Positions 13,202 through 24,343 of a DNA stretch of 42,037 nt are shown one piece after another; position 1 is the stretch's first letter; each line of letters starts with the position of its first letter. The position numbers were made by a program, and so were the translations under genes. Source of the DNA: Cytidiella melzeri (lineage: Eukaryota; Basidiomycota; Agaricomycetes; Polyporales; Irpicaceae); contig JABYQR010000375.1 in assembly GCA_022592445.1 (NCBI GenBank), positions 1-42,037 on the forward strand. The letters are read 5' to 3'. The notes below the pieces were generated by a model. It saw only the letters and a list, made by a program, of their open reading frames with translations. It was not told the origin of the DNA and did not search any database.

Positions 13202-13372
13202 GGGTAACTTCAAGTTGTCATACTAGTAGAGTCACTCAGTGTGTGCCCACTTAAGTAGGGAGATGTTCCCACGGACTTGCTGAGTCAGCAACACCGCCGC
13301 CCGACAGGAATAGCGCCCGATGATTTGGCGGCATCCTCAAGACACTCGACATCGGCCGGAACGACGACAAAA
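13202..13372. promoter_or_regulatory. Bidirectional promoter between COQ6 and RPL33
   Basis: Only 171 bp separate the COQ6 ATG (minus strand) from the eL33 ATG (plus strand), so both 5' leaders and both promoters must fit here or overlap transcribed sequence. No clear TATA box was seen. The assignment rests on position alone. Confidence 0.6.
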
Positions 13373-14074
13373 ATGGGCTCAACAAGGTGAGAAACCAACC
13401 TCATGCTGCCTTCAAGAAGCTTTGGACGTGCTGCGGAGGCTAGAGGAGGTGCTAGGAGGTTAGGAAAGTGATGGATGCTGTTGGTCGCGGTTGGATGACC
13501 TTTTGTAGGCTGGCGCATTCAACCACGTCGCAGAGCCTGCAGCTCGTCGTGAAACTAGCCACAATAACAGTGCTGACTGATCTATAACCCTTAGACTCTA
13601 CTCAAAGGGACGCATCCTCGGCCACAAGCGCGCGAAGCGTAACACCCGCCCCAACACTACCCTTGTGCAGATTGAGGGTGTTGCCAACAAGGAGGATGCC
13701 CAGTTCTACCTCGGAAAGGTGCTCCATCCTACGACTGGTATTTCACTGTGTTTCTTACAGTTTTGCAGCGTGTTGCGTACGTTTACAGGGCAAAGAGAAA
13801 GATCGAGGGATCCAACGTCCGAGTTATCTGGGGGTACGTCGCTTGCCCACTTCCACTCCAATCCCGGCGACTAATGCGAACTTTCACTTACGAAAGGCGT
13901 GTAACACGCCCACACGGCAACAACGGTGTCGTCAAGTCAAAATTCAAGTCCAACATTCCACCTCACGCATTCGGCGCAAGTGTACGAGTGGTGCGTACCC
14001 CAATTCCGATAGTAGTATTCTATAGACTGCGGCTGACGAGTTTCGGACAGATGCTGTATCCCTCTAACGTATGA
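13373..14074 (+). CDS. RPL33: 60S ribosomal protein eL33 (L35Ae family)
   Basis: This is a structural protein of the cytosolic large ribosomal subunit. Five exons (13373-13386, 13595-13718, 13769-13833, 13897-13990, 14051-14074) give 321 nt, or 106 residues, against 107 in yeast. The first exon is only 14 nt and encodes MGSTR up to the split Arg codon, followed by a 208-nt intron. A long intron just after the start is common in ribosomal protein genes. Family signatures are LYSKGRILGHKRAKRNTRPN, EGVANKEDAQFYLGK, RVAYVYRAKRK, VTRPHGNNGVVKSKF and the terminal MLYPSNV. The last exon carries only those seven residues and the stop. The other introns are 50, 63 and 60 nt. Confidence 0.95.
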
Positions 14075-14629
14075 TTATCGTGTGCTTTTGCCTTGTCTTC
14101 CGCATCTTCCCTCCCCGCCCTGCGTACAGCAATATGACAATGTCTCATGGCTCACATGTAAAGTTTTCGGTGTGATCTCACAGCACGATGGAACCAGTAA
14201 GTCATCTTGGCTGACTGGATACTAGCCCAGTGTGGAGTTTTCCATGGAGAACACTCTGTAGCTGGTGTATCATTCCCCGGGATTATGGGAAGGCATCACT
14301 TGGTATAAAGACTCAAGAAAGAACTGTCATCGAGGCGGTCCACCTTTTTGGGAGCGAAGCAAGCACACATTGACTAAAGGAAGTTCGGCCAGGACTGTCT
14401 TGTCGGAGCGGCTTTCCTACTCAACCTCGGCTTGCAGAATCAGGTAACTCTCGCCAGCCTCAAGTAATGGCATCCTACGCGCCAAGCAGCTATCACCTTT
14501 TCATCTCCTTCATCCTCTGCACTGTCGCTGGTCGAAGTGCATCATTCCCTCAGTAGACCGAGAACATCGTTTGCAGGTTCAGCATACCCCTTACCAACCC
14601 TTGTCAACTTGTCGCTGGTACCAAAGATC
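14075..14629. other. Intergenic: RPL33 3' flank and upstream region of the next gene
   Basis: 555 bp between two plus-strand genes. Short frames exist, including one from an ATG at 14467 that ends after about 30 codons, but none looks like a gene. A small upstream exon of the following gene could hide here, because TTTGCAG at about 14569-14575 resembles an acceptor. Confidence 0.4.
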
Positions 14630-16598
14630 ATGTCAAGCATTTGCGCTACACCCATTCAACGCTCATCTAGCCACTCGACGGAGGAGTACGTGGACATGCT
14701 CGCAACTCCTACTCAAAATTGTAGCACCGATCTGTCAGGCTGGCGTACCAATCCTCCGCCGCCCCTTCCAAGGCTTCCTCCGGGGCTTTTCACGTCGCAG
14801 AGCTCTCTTCAGGGCCGTATTAGTAGCTCTCAGTCAGAAACGTTCGGCAGCGCCTCAGGAGCGTCACGGTCCCGCATCCAAGGACCAAGGCCAATACCTC
14901 TTATATCTCCAGAGTCACTCCAGCCATCGCGTTCACTCTCTTCATTGGCGCCAACGCAGCAAAGTCAGCCGCCTGTGGGGACTCCGTCGGGTGCCACTAA
15001 GAATCAGGATCTGGAGGAGAGTCCCAAATTCCGTTCACGACGAGCACGTATTCGGGAAATGGAGCGGTTACAGGAACTGGAGGACGAGAGGGATATTGAT
15101 AAGCAGAATGGCTTGGTGAGAGTTGATAACCATTGTGCCTTGCACATGTTATTGATGCATTCTGTACTCTCTTCTTACTGTTTCCAGCACGTTTTACAAA
15201 CCCTCCTCGCTTCTCACCCTTTCTCCAGCGTTACGGCTACATTTGAAGATCTAGATGGCCTTGGTGATTTATGGGACCAGGGTTCAATGAGACGAGTTAT
15301 GAAGGAGCGTTGGGTGAGTGCCTACCTGACACTCACAACTCATCTGTTTTCACGTGTTGAACGTCACATTTGGGCTCGATTAGGACCGATCGCGCATGCG
15401 TAAGCCCCAGCCCCGCTACGACTATCTGGTCCAGCAGCCTATACATTACGAGGTCAACGGTCTTAGCAGCAGAAAGCATCATCGGTCTGTTCACGCACTA
15501 TACGATGATCTCGCCGCCGATGGTCGAGAGTTGTACACGCAGTCCGCGCCTCTTACACGTAGCAAGAGCGAGATAGCTGCAAGTATTTCGATGCCATTGG
15601 CTTCCTTTTGTCCGTCCCTTTCTCGTACGGCCAGCACTATCAAGCCGAGGATGTCTGCGTTAAGTAGACAAACCTCTCTGTCTGCCGAAAGACGTGATGG
15701 TGCCGTACAAGTTCAACCCAGCGTAGCCGTCCAGACTATGAACAGATCAAGAAGCGGCTTTGAGAAGTTGTTAGGCTCCCGCTTAGGCGTGCCGGTGGAT
15801 CGCCAAGGAATGTCCGTCAAGTCTCATGCACTCAGCTCGGATGCCTTCCTCCCTCCACAGGACCCGGTAATAAATTCGATGCCGTCCGATGGTAGGTGGA
15901 AGGATGGAAAGAACACGCTACCGAGGATGACTCGTACCGTCTCCTCTGCCAAATCGGATAGCATTGGGTACAGTGTGAATCGAATGTCAGACCACGCCCT
16001 AGTCGTTCACGCTGAAAACCTGGCTCAAGTAGAGGCTTTGCGGGCGCGCGATTTAGACGATTACGGGAGCGCGGAAATAGAGGCTCCGTTGATGATACGT
16101 GCCAGGTCGAGCGCGGGAACGAGTGGTTCGAGCTCTTTCGGTATCCGACCGCTGAGAGTGAAGAAGATCAACGGTCGTAGCAGGATTCGATCGATAGCTG
16201 AGCTAGGTCCTTGGAAGGCTCAGATGCTCACCGGTTCTGGCGATCTGGCCGAGGACATCATCGGCGAAGAACAAGAAGAGATCAATATTCAGGAACTGGA
16301 ACACATGCTTAAACAGGCCGATCGGTCGCTTTTGTGGGGGGATGAGCTGAACGGCGACGAGCAGGAAATACGCACTCTTCAGCCTCCGCCTATGGCGCAG
16401 GCGCGCGGCATGACCTGGAGTGGCGGGCGGCCTTCCTACATCTCTGGCTCGACCATATCTCGCGCCAGTGGAAGAGGCAAACACTCAACGCGCAGGCCGC
16501 CTAACCCTTTTGTAGCTGCGATGGGAACGCACTCCTCAGACTTGAGCCGGCGTGCACCGTCGGAAGAGGTGTCGAAGGCTGACGATGACGCTCAATAG
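14630..16598 (+). CDS. Ser-rich, largely disordered protein of unknown function
   Basis: I do not recognise this protein. Three exons (14630-15115, 15188-15313, 15384-16598), joined in phase 0, give 1827 nt, or 608 residues. The first in-frame ATG reads MSSICATPIQRSSSHSTEEY. A GTG further upstream was not used. Residues 1-125 are rich in Ser and Pro (NPPPPLPRLPPGLF). A charged helical segment, RARIREMERLQELEDERD, lies near residues 140-160 and could form a short coiled coil. Exon 2 encodes a compact-looking block with FEDLDGLGDLWDQGSMRRVM, and exon 3 opens with RKPQPRYDYLVQQPIHYEV. The rest is Ser/Arg-rich with an acidic helix, GEEQEEINIQELEHMLKQAD, near residue 500. No catalytic motif, membrane segment or signal peptide was seen. 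A regulatory or scaffold role is possible but not shown. Confidence 0.7.
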
Positions 16599-17193
16599 CT
16601 GGGAATAGTCTAGCGGAATGACAGGTGGTGTGCAAAGGGCCAGAATAATTGTAAGTCAAATCGAGTTGTGCCCACAATAGGGCCACTAAGCTCATTTCTA
16701 GCCTGACAGCTTTTGAGACTGCAGGCAGTGGATACTACGCATTTGTTTCCGAGTTAAACATGATAATGACAATGAATCTTGCCCGGAAGTATCTGTGATT
16801 CGGGTTTTTGGTCGATGTCCTCTCCCAAATACCGTCTCCTTGGGTCAGTCCCTACATCGGAGGTACGAAAGGACCTCGTACATATATGTTGAAGGAGAAT
16901 TGCCAAAGCTCGAACTGGCATCGACATATTCAACTCAACGCTGCTCAGCCGAGTGGATTCGCTGGTTACTCGCCAACTGGATGCAAAGTCATGTGAAGGA
17001 AAGATTATGACCAACAGCTTTGTCGTTGTGCCGTCCCGTATGGCCAAAACATGACGTGTGCCTGACTTGGTGACAACGGTTAGTGCAACTCCACGCTATT
17101 TCTTGCCCTCTTTTGCTAACCAATTTGACGAAAGGACGGCTCATATATGCTGTATACACACGGACAATCGCCCATGAGCCATTGTGCTTGGAG
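16599..17193. other. Intergenic region before the first F-box gene
   Basis: About 600 bp between two plus-strand genes. Frames up to about 97 codons occur on both strands, but they overlap each other, have no recognisable motif, and look like chance frames. The right end leads into a TATA box. Confidence 0.5.
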
Positions 17194-17200
17194 TATATAA
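17194..17200 (+). promoter_or_regulatory. TATA box of the F-box gene
   Basis: The perfect core TATATAA lies 66 bp ahead of the ATG at 17266, a spacing consistent with a short 5' leader. The assignment is by motif and position. Confidence 0.55.
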
Positions 17201-17265
17201 GACATGATTAGGACTTGTCTGTTTCTCTTGTATCTTCGTCTGCTTCTCGCTCGTTCCAGTCTTCA

Positions 17266-18663
17266 ATGTCCTTCAGCGCCTTCACACCACGACAGGGCAC
17301 TGTCCATTTGCTTCCTGAAGAGGTATTGGATAGGATTATTTCCTTGGCCGCTCCGAGGATCAAGGACGCCTCACAAGTCTCGTGGACCTGGCGGAGTGTC
17401 GCTGTCCGTCATATGTTCTGCACGATGACCGTCCCGCACAGGAATTTTGCACACTTCCTCGACTTCATCAGTCAGCCACAGCATTCCTATATCGCCACCC
17501 ACATCAAGGAGTTGTCCCTTCAAATTCTCGATGGCAAATCGCTCCGAGTCCGGACGGATGCGAACGCTAGGAGAACTCTGGAAACTCTGGAAACGCAACT
17601 TTTAAAGTCGATGTTGGAGAGGCTCCCGCGTCTGGACCACTTGACGGTGAAAAACTTGTTGATCTACACCTCCCCACCCCCTACGGCTGGACAATTCAAT
17701 CTGAAGTCCTTGGAGTTGAATCTCGTCGCACCTGCGGCAGCTGTTACCGACGACGGCATTATCGGCATGTTGGCCCTGTTCTCGCGGATCGACTACCTGA
17801 AGATATTCGATATACAACGGGAAAGTGCCTGGGCGAAGCTTGCGGCGCGTTTGGGAGCAACGGGAGCCGTAATGCAGGGTATACCTGGACCGTCTGTCTC
17901 AGAGCTCGAAATACAACTCAAGATTGGAATTTCCCTGTTTCCGTACCTTCTTCCCTTACTTCCCGGATCTTCGACTACGCTCCGGTATCTCGCATTGGAA
18001 TGTCGCACCCTTGGGGACGTCAGCGGACTGGGTTATTTCCTCAGTGAGGTCGGTCCAAATATCACGTCCTTCTATCTCGACTTGTGGGGTTTGGAAATGG
18101 TCGACGAGGACGATCATGATAAATATATCATAGGTAAGTTGAACATGAACAATCGCTCAGCAGACAGTTGTTGACCGTTTATAGAGCCGCCAAGCGTTCT
18201 CCAAGCTCTACAAGTTGGTTTGGGGTCCTGCACCAACATTCGCTACTTCCGTCTTCGCTGCGGAGCCGTCTTCCCTACGGAGAACGACCCGCGCAACGGC
18301 GACGTGTTCGCGATGTTCGTTGAGCTCATCAACCTATTGCCAAAAGAGTCCCTCTCGCATCTCGTCATCGACCTCAACGACACGAAGTGTCTTCGTAATT
18401 GCGAGGGGGCGGATCACGAGGCCCTCATCAACCCTTGGTTATGTGGCACAGTGGATTGGCGGGCCCTGAGGGCGGCTTTCAGGCGGTTCAAATGCATCAG
18501 GGTCATCGAGTTATTGGCGGAGGCCGATTGGATGGATCAGTGGGTCGAACAAGAGTCAAGGGAGTACGTCTTGGAGAAGATGCTGGATTTTGAACGGGAA
18601 GGTTTGTTGTGCCAAAGCCAGACTCCTTGTGAATCTCGCAGCGGATGCGTGCATGGACAATAA
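17266..18663 (+). CDS. F-box protein with leucine-rich C-terminal part
   Basis: Two exons (17266-18133 and 18185-18663, phase 1, 51-nt intron with donor GTAAGT) give 1347 nt, or 448 residues. The first ATG reads MSFSAFTPRQGTVHLLPEEV. The F-box covers roughly residues 14-55, with LLPEEVLDRIISLAAPRI followed by VSWTWRSVAVRHMF. F-box proteins bind Skp1 and present targets to an SCF ubiquitin ligase. The remainder has irregular Leu-rich repeats (THIKELSLQILDG, LPRLDHLTVKNLL, NIRYFRLRCG) that probably recognise a partner. The C-terminal block LRAAFRRFKCIRVIELLAEA resembles the end of the minus-strand F-box gene at 22720-24043, marking the two as paralogs. Target and process are unknown. Confidence 0.85.
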
Positions 18664-19135
18664 TTGACACGACTCGGGCCTGTATTGTTGCACTTTGTTT
18701 TTCCAGAAATATATACGTTAGCCAAAGCCCGTCGATGCCTCTCACATTCTGAGTGCTATGACTTACGGTACAACACCGCGGTCCGTCTCGACGGTACTAG
18801 TTTACCTATAGGATCGAAGCACCGGGAACTCCGCGTCGTGACAATAGTAGCAGGCACGCGGCGCTGAGTTCGAATTGAGGCATTTATGGCGGAGATAAGA
18901 TCTGAAGTGGCCCTAGATTTCTAAATCCCGAAGGGTGGGCATCCATTCAATCGCCAAACATTGAATATATTTGGAGTGGTTCTTTCGGAGCTCTAAATAT
19001 AACAACAACGCGTCTCTCACCACGACTAGTACGAACACCAACTCCCAGCTTTGAACGGGTCGCTGGCAGACCTCGCTTGCCGACTCGTGTCAACGACTTG
19101 GACATCTTAACTTACATTCTTTTAATCTCATCGCT
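18664..19135. other. Intergenic: promoter region of the AXL2-like gene
   Basis: 472 bp between plus-strand genes. No convincing coding frame. Just upstream of the gene lies an A/T- and CAAC-rich stretch (CTAAATATAACAACAAC near 18993-19010) that may be the core promoter or leader. Confidence 0.4.
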
Positions 19136-22100
19136 ATGCACGTCCTTCCTTTGACCCTCGTCCTCTCACTCTTAGCCTCCTCGCCTGTATTTGCCTACGT
19201 CTCTGTGCAATACCCGCTGGAGGATCAACTCCCACTCATTGCAAGACCTTCCGCAGAATATGCCTGGTCGTTTGCGAAGGCGTCCTTTGTTTCTTCAACC
19301 AACGCGACTCTTGAATACACTGCTACAGATCTCCCCTCTTGGCTTCAGTTCGATCCTGCTGCGCTTTCGTTTTATGGAACGCCATCTACATCTGACGTTG
19401 GGAGCAGCAAGATTCAGGTAGTCGCGAAAGACTCGTCTGACTCTGCCTCGTCAACATTTACGCTGCAGACGGCCTTGACCGCACCACCTAAACTTAACCG
19501 TCCAGTCGTCGAGCAGTTTCACCTTCCCAATCCTTCCCTGTCATCCGTCTTCCTTGTTTCCGACAAATCGTCTCTAAGAGATGCTGTAACCTCCAGGTCT
19601 CTAGTGGCTTCGGACCCTGTGCCCGCGTTGCGCATCCCGCCAAAGTGGTCGTTCAGTGTTGGGTTTGACTACGACACTTTCGTGCTCGAAACAGACCCTA
19701 ATGCAAAAGTCTTTTACGCCGCTCTGCAGCGCGACGGCTCTCCCCTTCCATCATGGCTACAGTTCAACCCACGATCTATCACTTTGGACGGCGTTACCCC
19801 TCCTACCCTAGGGTCAGGCTCTCCTCTGACATACCTAGCTTTAGGCTTACACGCATCTGATCAAGAGGGCTACTCTGGAGCGCTGCTACCTTTTGACCTC
19901 TACGTTGCTTCACACGAGGTGTCTCTCACCAGCGCCGCACTACCTACTATCAATGTGACAGCAAACTCGCCTTTCTCGGTGTCCTTGAACTCACCTGCAG
20001 ATTTCTCCGGCATCCTCTTGGATGGAGAGCCTATTAAGCCAGCCGACATTACTACTCTGCAGGTTGATACGTCTTTCTACGGCGACTGGCTTGAATACGA
20101 TACCAGCAGCCGAACTCTGAGCGGCACACCACCTGAAGGCGACGACCGACCTACGCTGCTACCTGTCACCATTGCGACGACTGTCAATCAAACTATCGAA
20201 ACGAACGTCTCTCTTGCAGTAGTGCCATCGTACTTCTCGGCCGATACTCTTCAACCAGTCCTTGTCCAAGTAGGAGATAGCCTGCACTTCAGCTTGAGCC
20301 AATTCTTTTCCAACGCGACGGCTGTCAGTGGTCAAGACGACGTCTCTGTTTCTGCCTCATTCGATCCTGAGGAGTCAACGAGCTATCTAGCGTTCGACCC
20401 TTCTGCTGCTACATTATCCGGGATGGTCCCGTCGAACTTTTCGACGTCCACATACTCGCATATAACCATCTCGTTCACAGCGTACTCGCATATTACCCAT
20501 TCCACCTCTCATACAACCTTACCTATCTCTCTGACGGAGGCCGATTTCAAGCATTCGAACGACGACGTCAATTCGCATTCAGACGGGTCTAATCTGTCTC
20601 CAGCTGCCCGCAAGAAACTGCTTCTTGGTCTCGAGATCGCGTTTGGCATTGTTGGCGGTATGGTTCTGTTTGGCTTGTTACTCGCTGGTTTCCGCAAATG
20701 TGCCGCTGTGCCAGATAATGCCATCATCGGTGAAGACGGTGAGAAGGCTTGGACCGCAGAAGAGAAGAAGTGGTATGGGATTGGAATAGAGGTCGCCGGA
20801 GAAACATACAGTGGACCAGAGAACTCGCCTTCACTGAGGTCGCAAAGTTCAAGATCCACAAGCTCAGTAGGTCGCGCCCCGCTTCGAAGGGTCCCAACAG
20901 GGTATACTCGAAGTCCTGCCGACCAACGTATGCTTAGCCCTGGGGGCGGCATGATGCGCAAAGTCGACTTCTTGGGCAAGGTCAAGGAAACTGCACGGAA
21001 GGTTAGCGGAAACACTGTCAGAGTGGTTAACGATACCTATCGGCGCGCTGTCGGCGGGGGAAGCTCCACCAAACAGGGAATACCGAAGTTCACCATCGGC
21101 AAACCAACTCTCATCATGACCGAGGACGGGCAGAAGGCGAACGCTGACGATCTATCTTATACTCATGGGCCCCGTCGTTCGCGCCGCAGGAGCCAAGACC
21201 CATTCGATGACACGAGGTATGCTGAAAGTGGGATCAGCGAGCTAGACGATGCAAGCGGTGTCACTGAAACGTCTTTCGCTGGATCTCCGTTGTCGTCGAC
21301 AGCTGGCCGATCGGCTCCTTCTCTTCCTCGTCGACGTCCCGACTTTGGTCCTCCTCTCAGATCTAGCTCCGGCATCAGGAACACGGCGCTGAGGACGCCT
21401 CCCCAGGCTCATGTGTCGAGAACTCACGTCTACGCTGCACCCTTGACAAGGCAACTATCACTGGAGTCTACTGGATCAGGAAGCGGTTCAGACGGCGAAG
21501 TTGCAGTCGTACATCGCGCTGAAAGAGCTCGGAGTATCAGGAGCTTGACGGGCAGGGATGGTAGTGTGTGGTCATTCGAGACGCACAAAACCGCTCGTTC
21601 GCAGGATACGGGCAAGGGCAAGGGGGTCGACAGACCGCGTCTTGTCCCTTTCACGTCTGCGAGTCCGGTAACGGTTCCCAAGGTGCCTTCGACCCACTTT
21701 GCTGTCGCCGATGTTGCTCAAGATGACGAGAAGCCCGTTAGTGGGAACATTCAGGCACATCCACGCACGAAGAGAGTGGTTAGCCAGATGGCGAGGGTGT
21801 TCAGGAGTGAGTCTACGGAAAGACGAGTCAGTCGTGCGGAAGGCAGGACCAATGGCAAGGACATCAGCGGTGACGATCTAAGCGTTGGCATTGAGTACGT
21901 GCGTGCATTAGGAGATGACGGCAGTGGCCTGTCTGCTGGTGAGTTTATACTATAAGCTACTTCCTATGGAAACGAAACCTCAAACCCGCGCGATGTTGTT
22001 GTAGGAGGTTCGCCGTCGCCCAGCTTCTCGGTGGCCGAGTCGTCACGCCACGGAACAACGATGGACTTGTCGAAGCTTCCCGTCCCCCGCATGCTCGCGC

Positions 22101-22396
22101 GTGCCAACGAGTACTTCCGCTTCCGCATCCCGATCCCTCTCTCATCCTCGTCGGCAGCCGTATTAGAAGTGAAATCCGCGGATGGGTCGCGTCTACCTGG
22201 CTTCATCAAGGTTGATACTAACGCTGCAAGCAGCCCCAGGTCGACTTCCTCAGAGAAGGACAAGGACCCGAGGATAGTTGAGCTGACTGGTATGCCCGGA
22301 ACTGGCGATGCGGGAGAGTTGACTTGCATCATATATGAGAAAGGTGGGACGGAATGTTTGGGAACGATTGTCATCGAGGTTATAGAGAGAAACTGA
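19136..22396 (+). CDS. AXL2: Axl2-like single-pass membrane protein with cadherin-like domains
   Basis: Two exons (19136-21938 and 22005-22396, phase 1, 66-nt intron) give 3195 nt, or 1064 residues. The N-terminus MHVLPLTLVLSLLASSPVFA is a clear signal peptide. Residues 21-480 are extracellular and resemble dystroglycan-type cadherin repeats: SWLQFDPAALSFYGTPSTSD, SWLQFNPRSITLDGVTP, WLEYDTSSRTLSGTPPEGDD and LAFDPSAATLSGMVPSNF each carry the W/YL..D....L.G.P pattern, so about four repeats are visible. A membrane helix (LLLGLEIAFGIVGGMVLFGL, about residues 494-517) is followed by a basic stop-transfer segment. The cytoplasmic tail of about 540 residues is Ser/Arg-rich. In yeast Axl2 marks bud sites and works with septins and the Cdc42 module. 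By homology this protein would act in cell polarity at the plasma membrane. The domain plan supports the name, but sequence divergence is high. Confidence 0.75.
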
Positions 22397-22719
22397 AAAG
22401 GGGCAGAGATGGCGTGCAGTGCACCCTTCGCGTTAGAGCGGCCTTCTGTCAATGTCAAATTTGCATTACTATCCCAGTCTCCTTTGTATCGATATGTTCG
22501 CCTTCAAAACCTGTAGAAGCTGTCATCGGATTACCTTGTACATCACTATTCCCCCACTGTAATTGAAACCAAACTATCCCCATCGTATTCGTCTCCAGAC
22601 CCAACTGGTACATGTTGATTTTTAGTGCACATAGAGAGATGTCGTGGTAATTATCCTACTGAATTCATCGTATCGCGTTCTCTTCTAGCTATAGAGCAGC
22701 GTATCCAGCACCGAAAAGC
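22397..22719. other. Convergent 3' flanks
   Basis: 323 bp between the stop of the AXL2-like gene (plus) and the stop of the F-box gene (minus). It should carry both polyadenylation regions. No other feature was seen. Confidence 0.6.
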
Positions 22720-24043
22720 TCAGGACAGGCGAAGGATACCGGTCACTTCAAACTCCTCCATCTCTTTCAAAATCTCAGCACGTCGATCCTCGTGCATTGA
22801 ACCGTCACCCTCAATCCCGTCCGCAGTCAACCGCAACACCTTCAACCCTTCAAACCGGCGAAAGGCACTTCTCAGATTCTCCCACAGAGTCTCCCCCTCG
22901 CCAAATGCCCTCCAGCCCTCGTTGCAAGAAGAGTCTAGGTCGATCCTCAGGTAGGATAGAGAGTTGGGGAGGGTGTTGATCATTGTGACGATCCAACGAG
23001 AGGCTGTGACGGGATCGTGGTCGTCCATCCACTGGAAAAGGACGAAGGATTCTAGGTTGGTACAGTTGGCGATCGACCGTCCGAACGTTGTCATCGTATC
23101 TTCTGAAGAAGAAAAGAAGTCATGTGAGTGATTGTGTTTGCAAAGACTCGGGGGATGTTTTTGGCTCACCTAGAGGGCTACCTATGTTATAACTTCCCAG
23201 CGGCGCGCGCAGCCACAATACTTGCACAGTAAGCGAACGTAGGCCTGAGCCTACGTCCCCGACGAGATCTCCCACGCGTGCGAGGTCCGAAGTCGAATTA
23301 CAATGCACGAACACGTCCTTCAAAGACCTGACAGACCCGCTGCTGCGGATGAGCCGAAGAAGCAGGGACGTGAGATCCTGTCTATCGATCGTGAGTCGTC
23401 CGACCTGCAAGAGCGGCAACTCAGCTTGAAGCCTGAGCATGACCAAGACGTCGGGGCTCAAGTGACCTTCCTCTCCGTTTGCCACGTGTCCGAAGGACTC
23501 CTCGCCCGTGTTCGCTATGAGCGTCGAAGAATGGATACGCAGCCAGTGTACGGAGCGAAAGAGAGAGAGGATCTCGATGAGGTCGCCAGGGTGGGGCATT
23601 CGTGAGCAAAAGAGCCCTTCCAGCGATAACATCCGGAGGGAGCACGTGTGAGTGCATGCGACGCCGTCATGACTGATTCGTAGTCGCTTCAGCGCGAGGA
23701 CCTCGAGTGCGGGCAGGTAGGCTAAGGCGAGTGCAAGGGATCCCGAGCTAATCGGCGGCATGGAAGACCCGTCTCGCCCTTCGTGGGCTCCGTAGAGAGT
23801 AAGGTTCCGTACGCAGATCGACACCCAACGAGCTCTCGAGAGAAAAGCGGAAAAGTGCCGTGCGGTCCTTTGTTCGCCGTCGAGTCTCACTTTGCAAGTG
23901 TGGAACAGATACGGCCTGACCAGCGAGTTCCAGCTGCGGCAAACGAGGGCACAGGCTGATAGGGTCTTTGTGTGACGCTTGGGGATAGAAGAGATGATTT
24001 GGTCGACAAGCTCGAGCGGGATGTAGCGTTCGGAAGCAGACAT
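22720..24043 (-). CDS. F-box protein, paralog of the gene at 17266-18663
   Basis: Two exons (23170-24043 and 22720-23102, phase 1, 67-nt intron with CTTCTTCAG acceptor) give 1257 nt, or 418 residues. The ATG reads MSASERYIPLELVDQIISSI, and the F-box runs to about residue 50 (TKTLSACALVCRSWNSLVRP, YLFHT), a textbook match. Leu-rich segments follow (LPALEVLALKRLRIS, LRMLSLEGLFCSRM, FRSVHWLRIHS). The C-terminal LRSAFRRFEGLKVLRLTADG aligns by eye with LRAAFRRFKCIRVIELLAEA of the plus-strand F-box gene. Both genes also share the position of a single late intron just before the LRR-like C-terminal exon. The product is presumably an SCF substrate adaptor, with unknown target. Confidence 0.86.
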
Positions 24044-24277
24044 CGTGTATAATCAGAGGTGAAAGAGTGTATGGGGGGAGAGCAACTGAGCACTCTGGTC
24101 AACTTGAATAGCTTGGTAGTTCGTTTCGATTTCGAGTGAGTGGCCACTTACTGATCTTTGGTACACGGAACTCTCCTGATAGTCCCAACTCCTCGTTCTT
24201 GTTAATGGATCAGTGGCACAGTCTACTAGTATGGCACCAAGAGTAAAGCATAAATCAGGTTAGACAAGCGCATGCGG

Positions 24278-24343
<66 letters not shown>

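Noticed and set aside
18840..18890. GTTCGAATT resembling a tRNA T-loop
   Set aside because: No acceptor stem, D arm or anticodon arm can be built around it.
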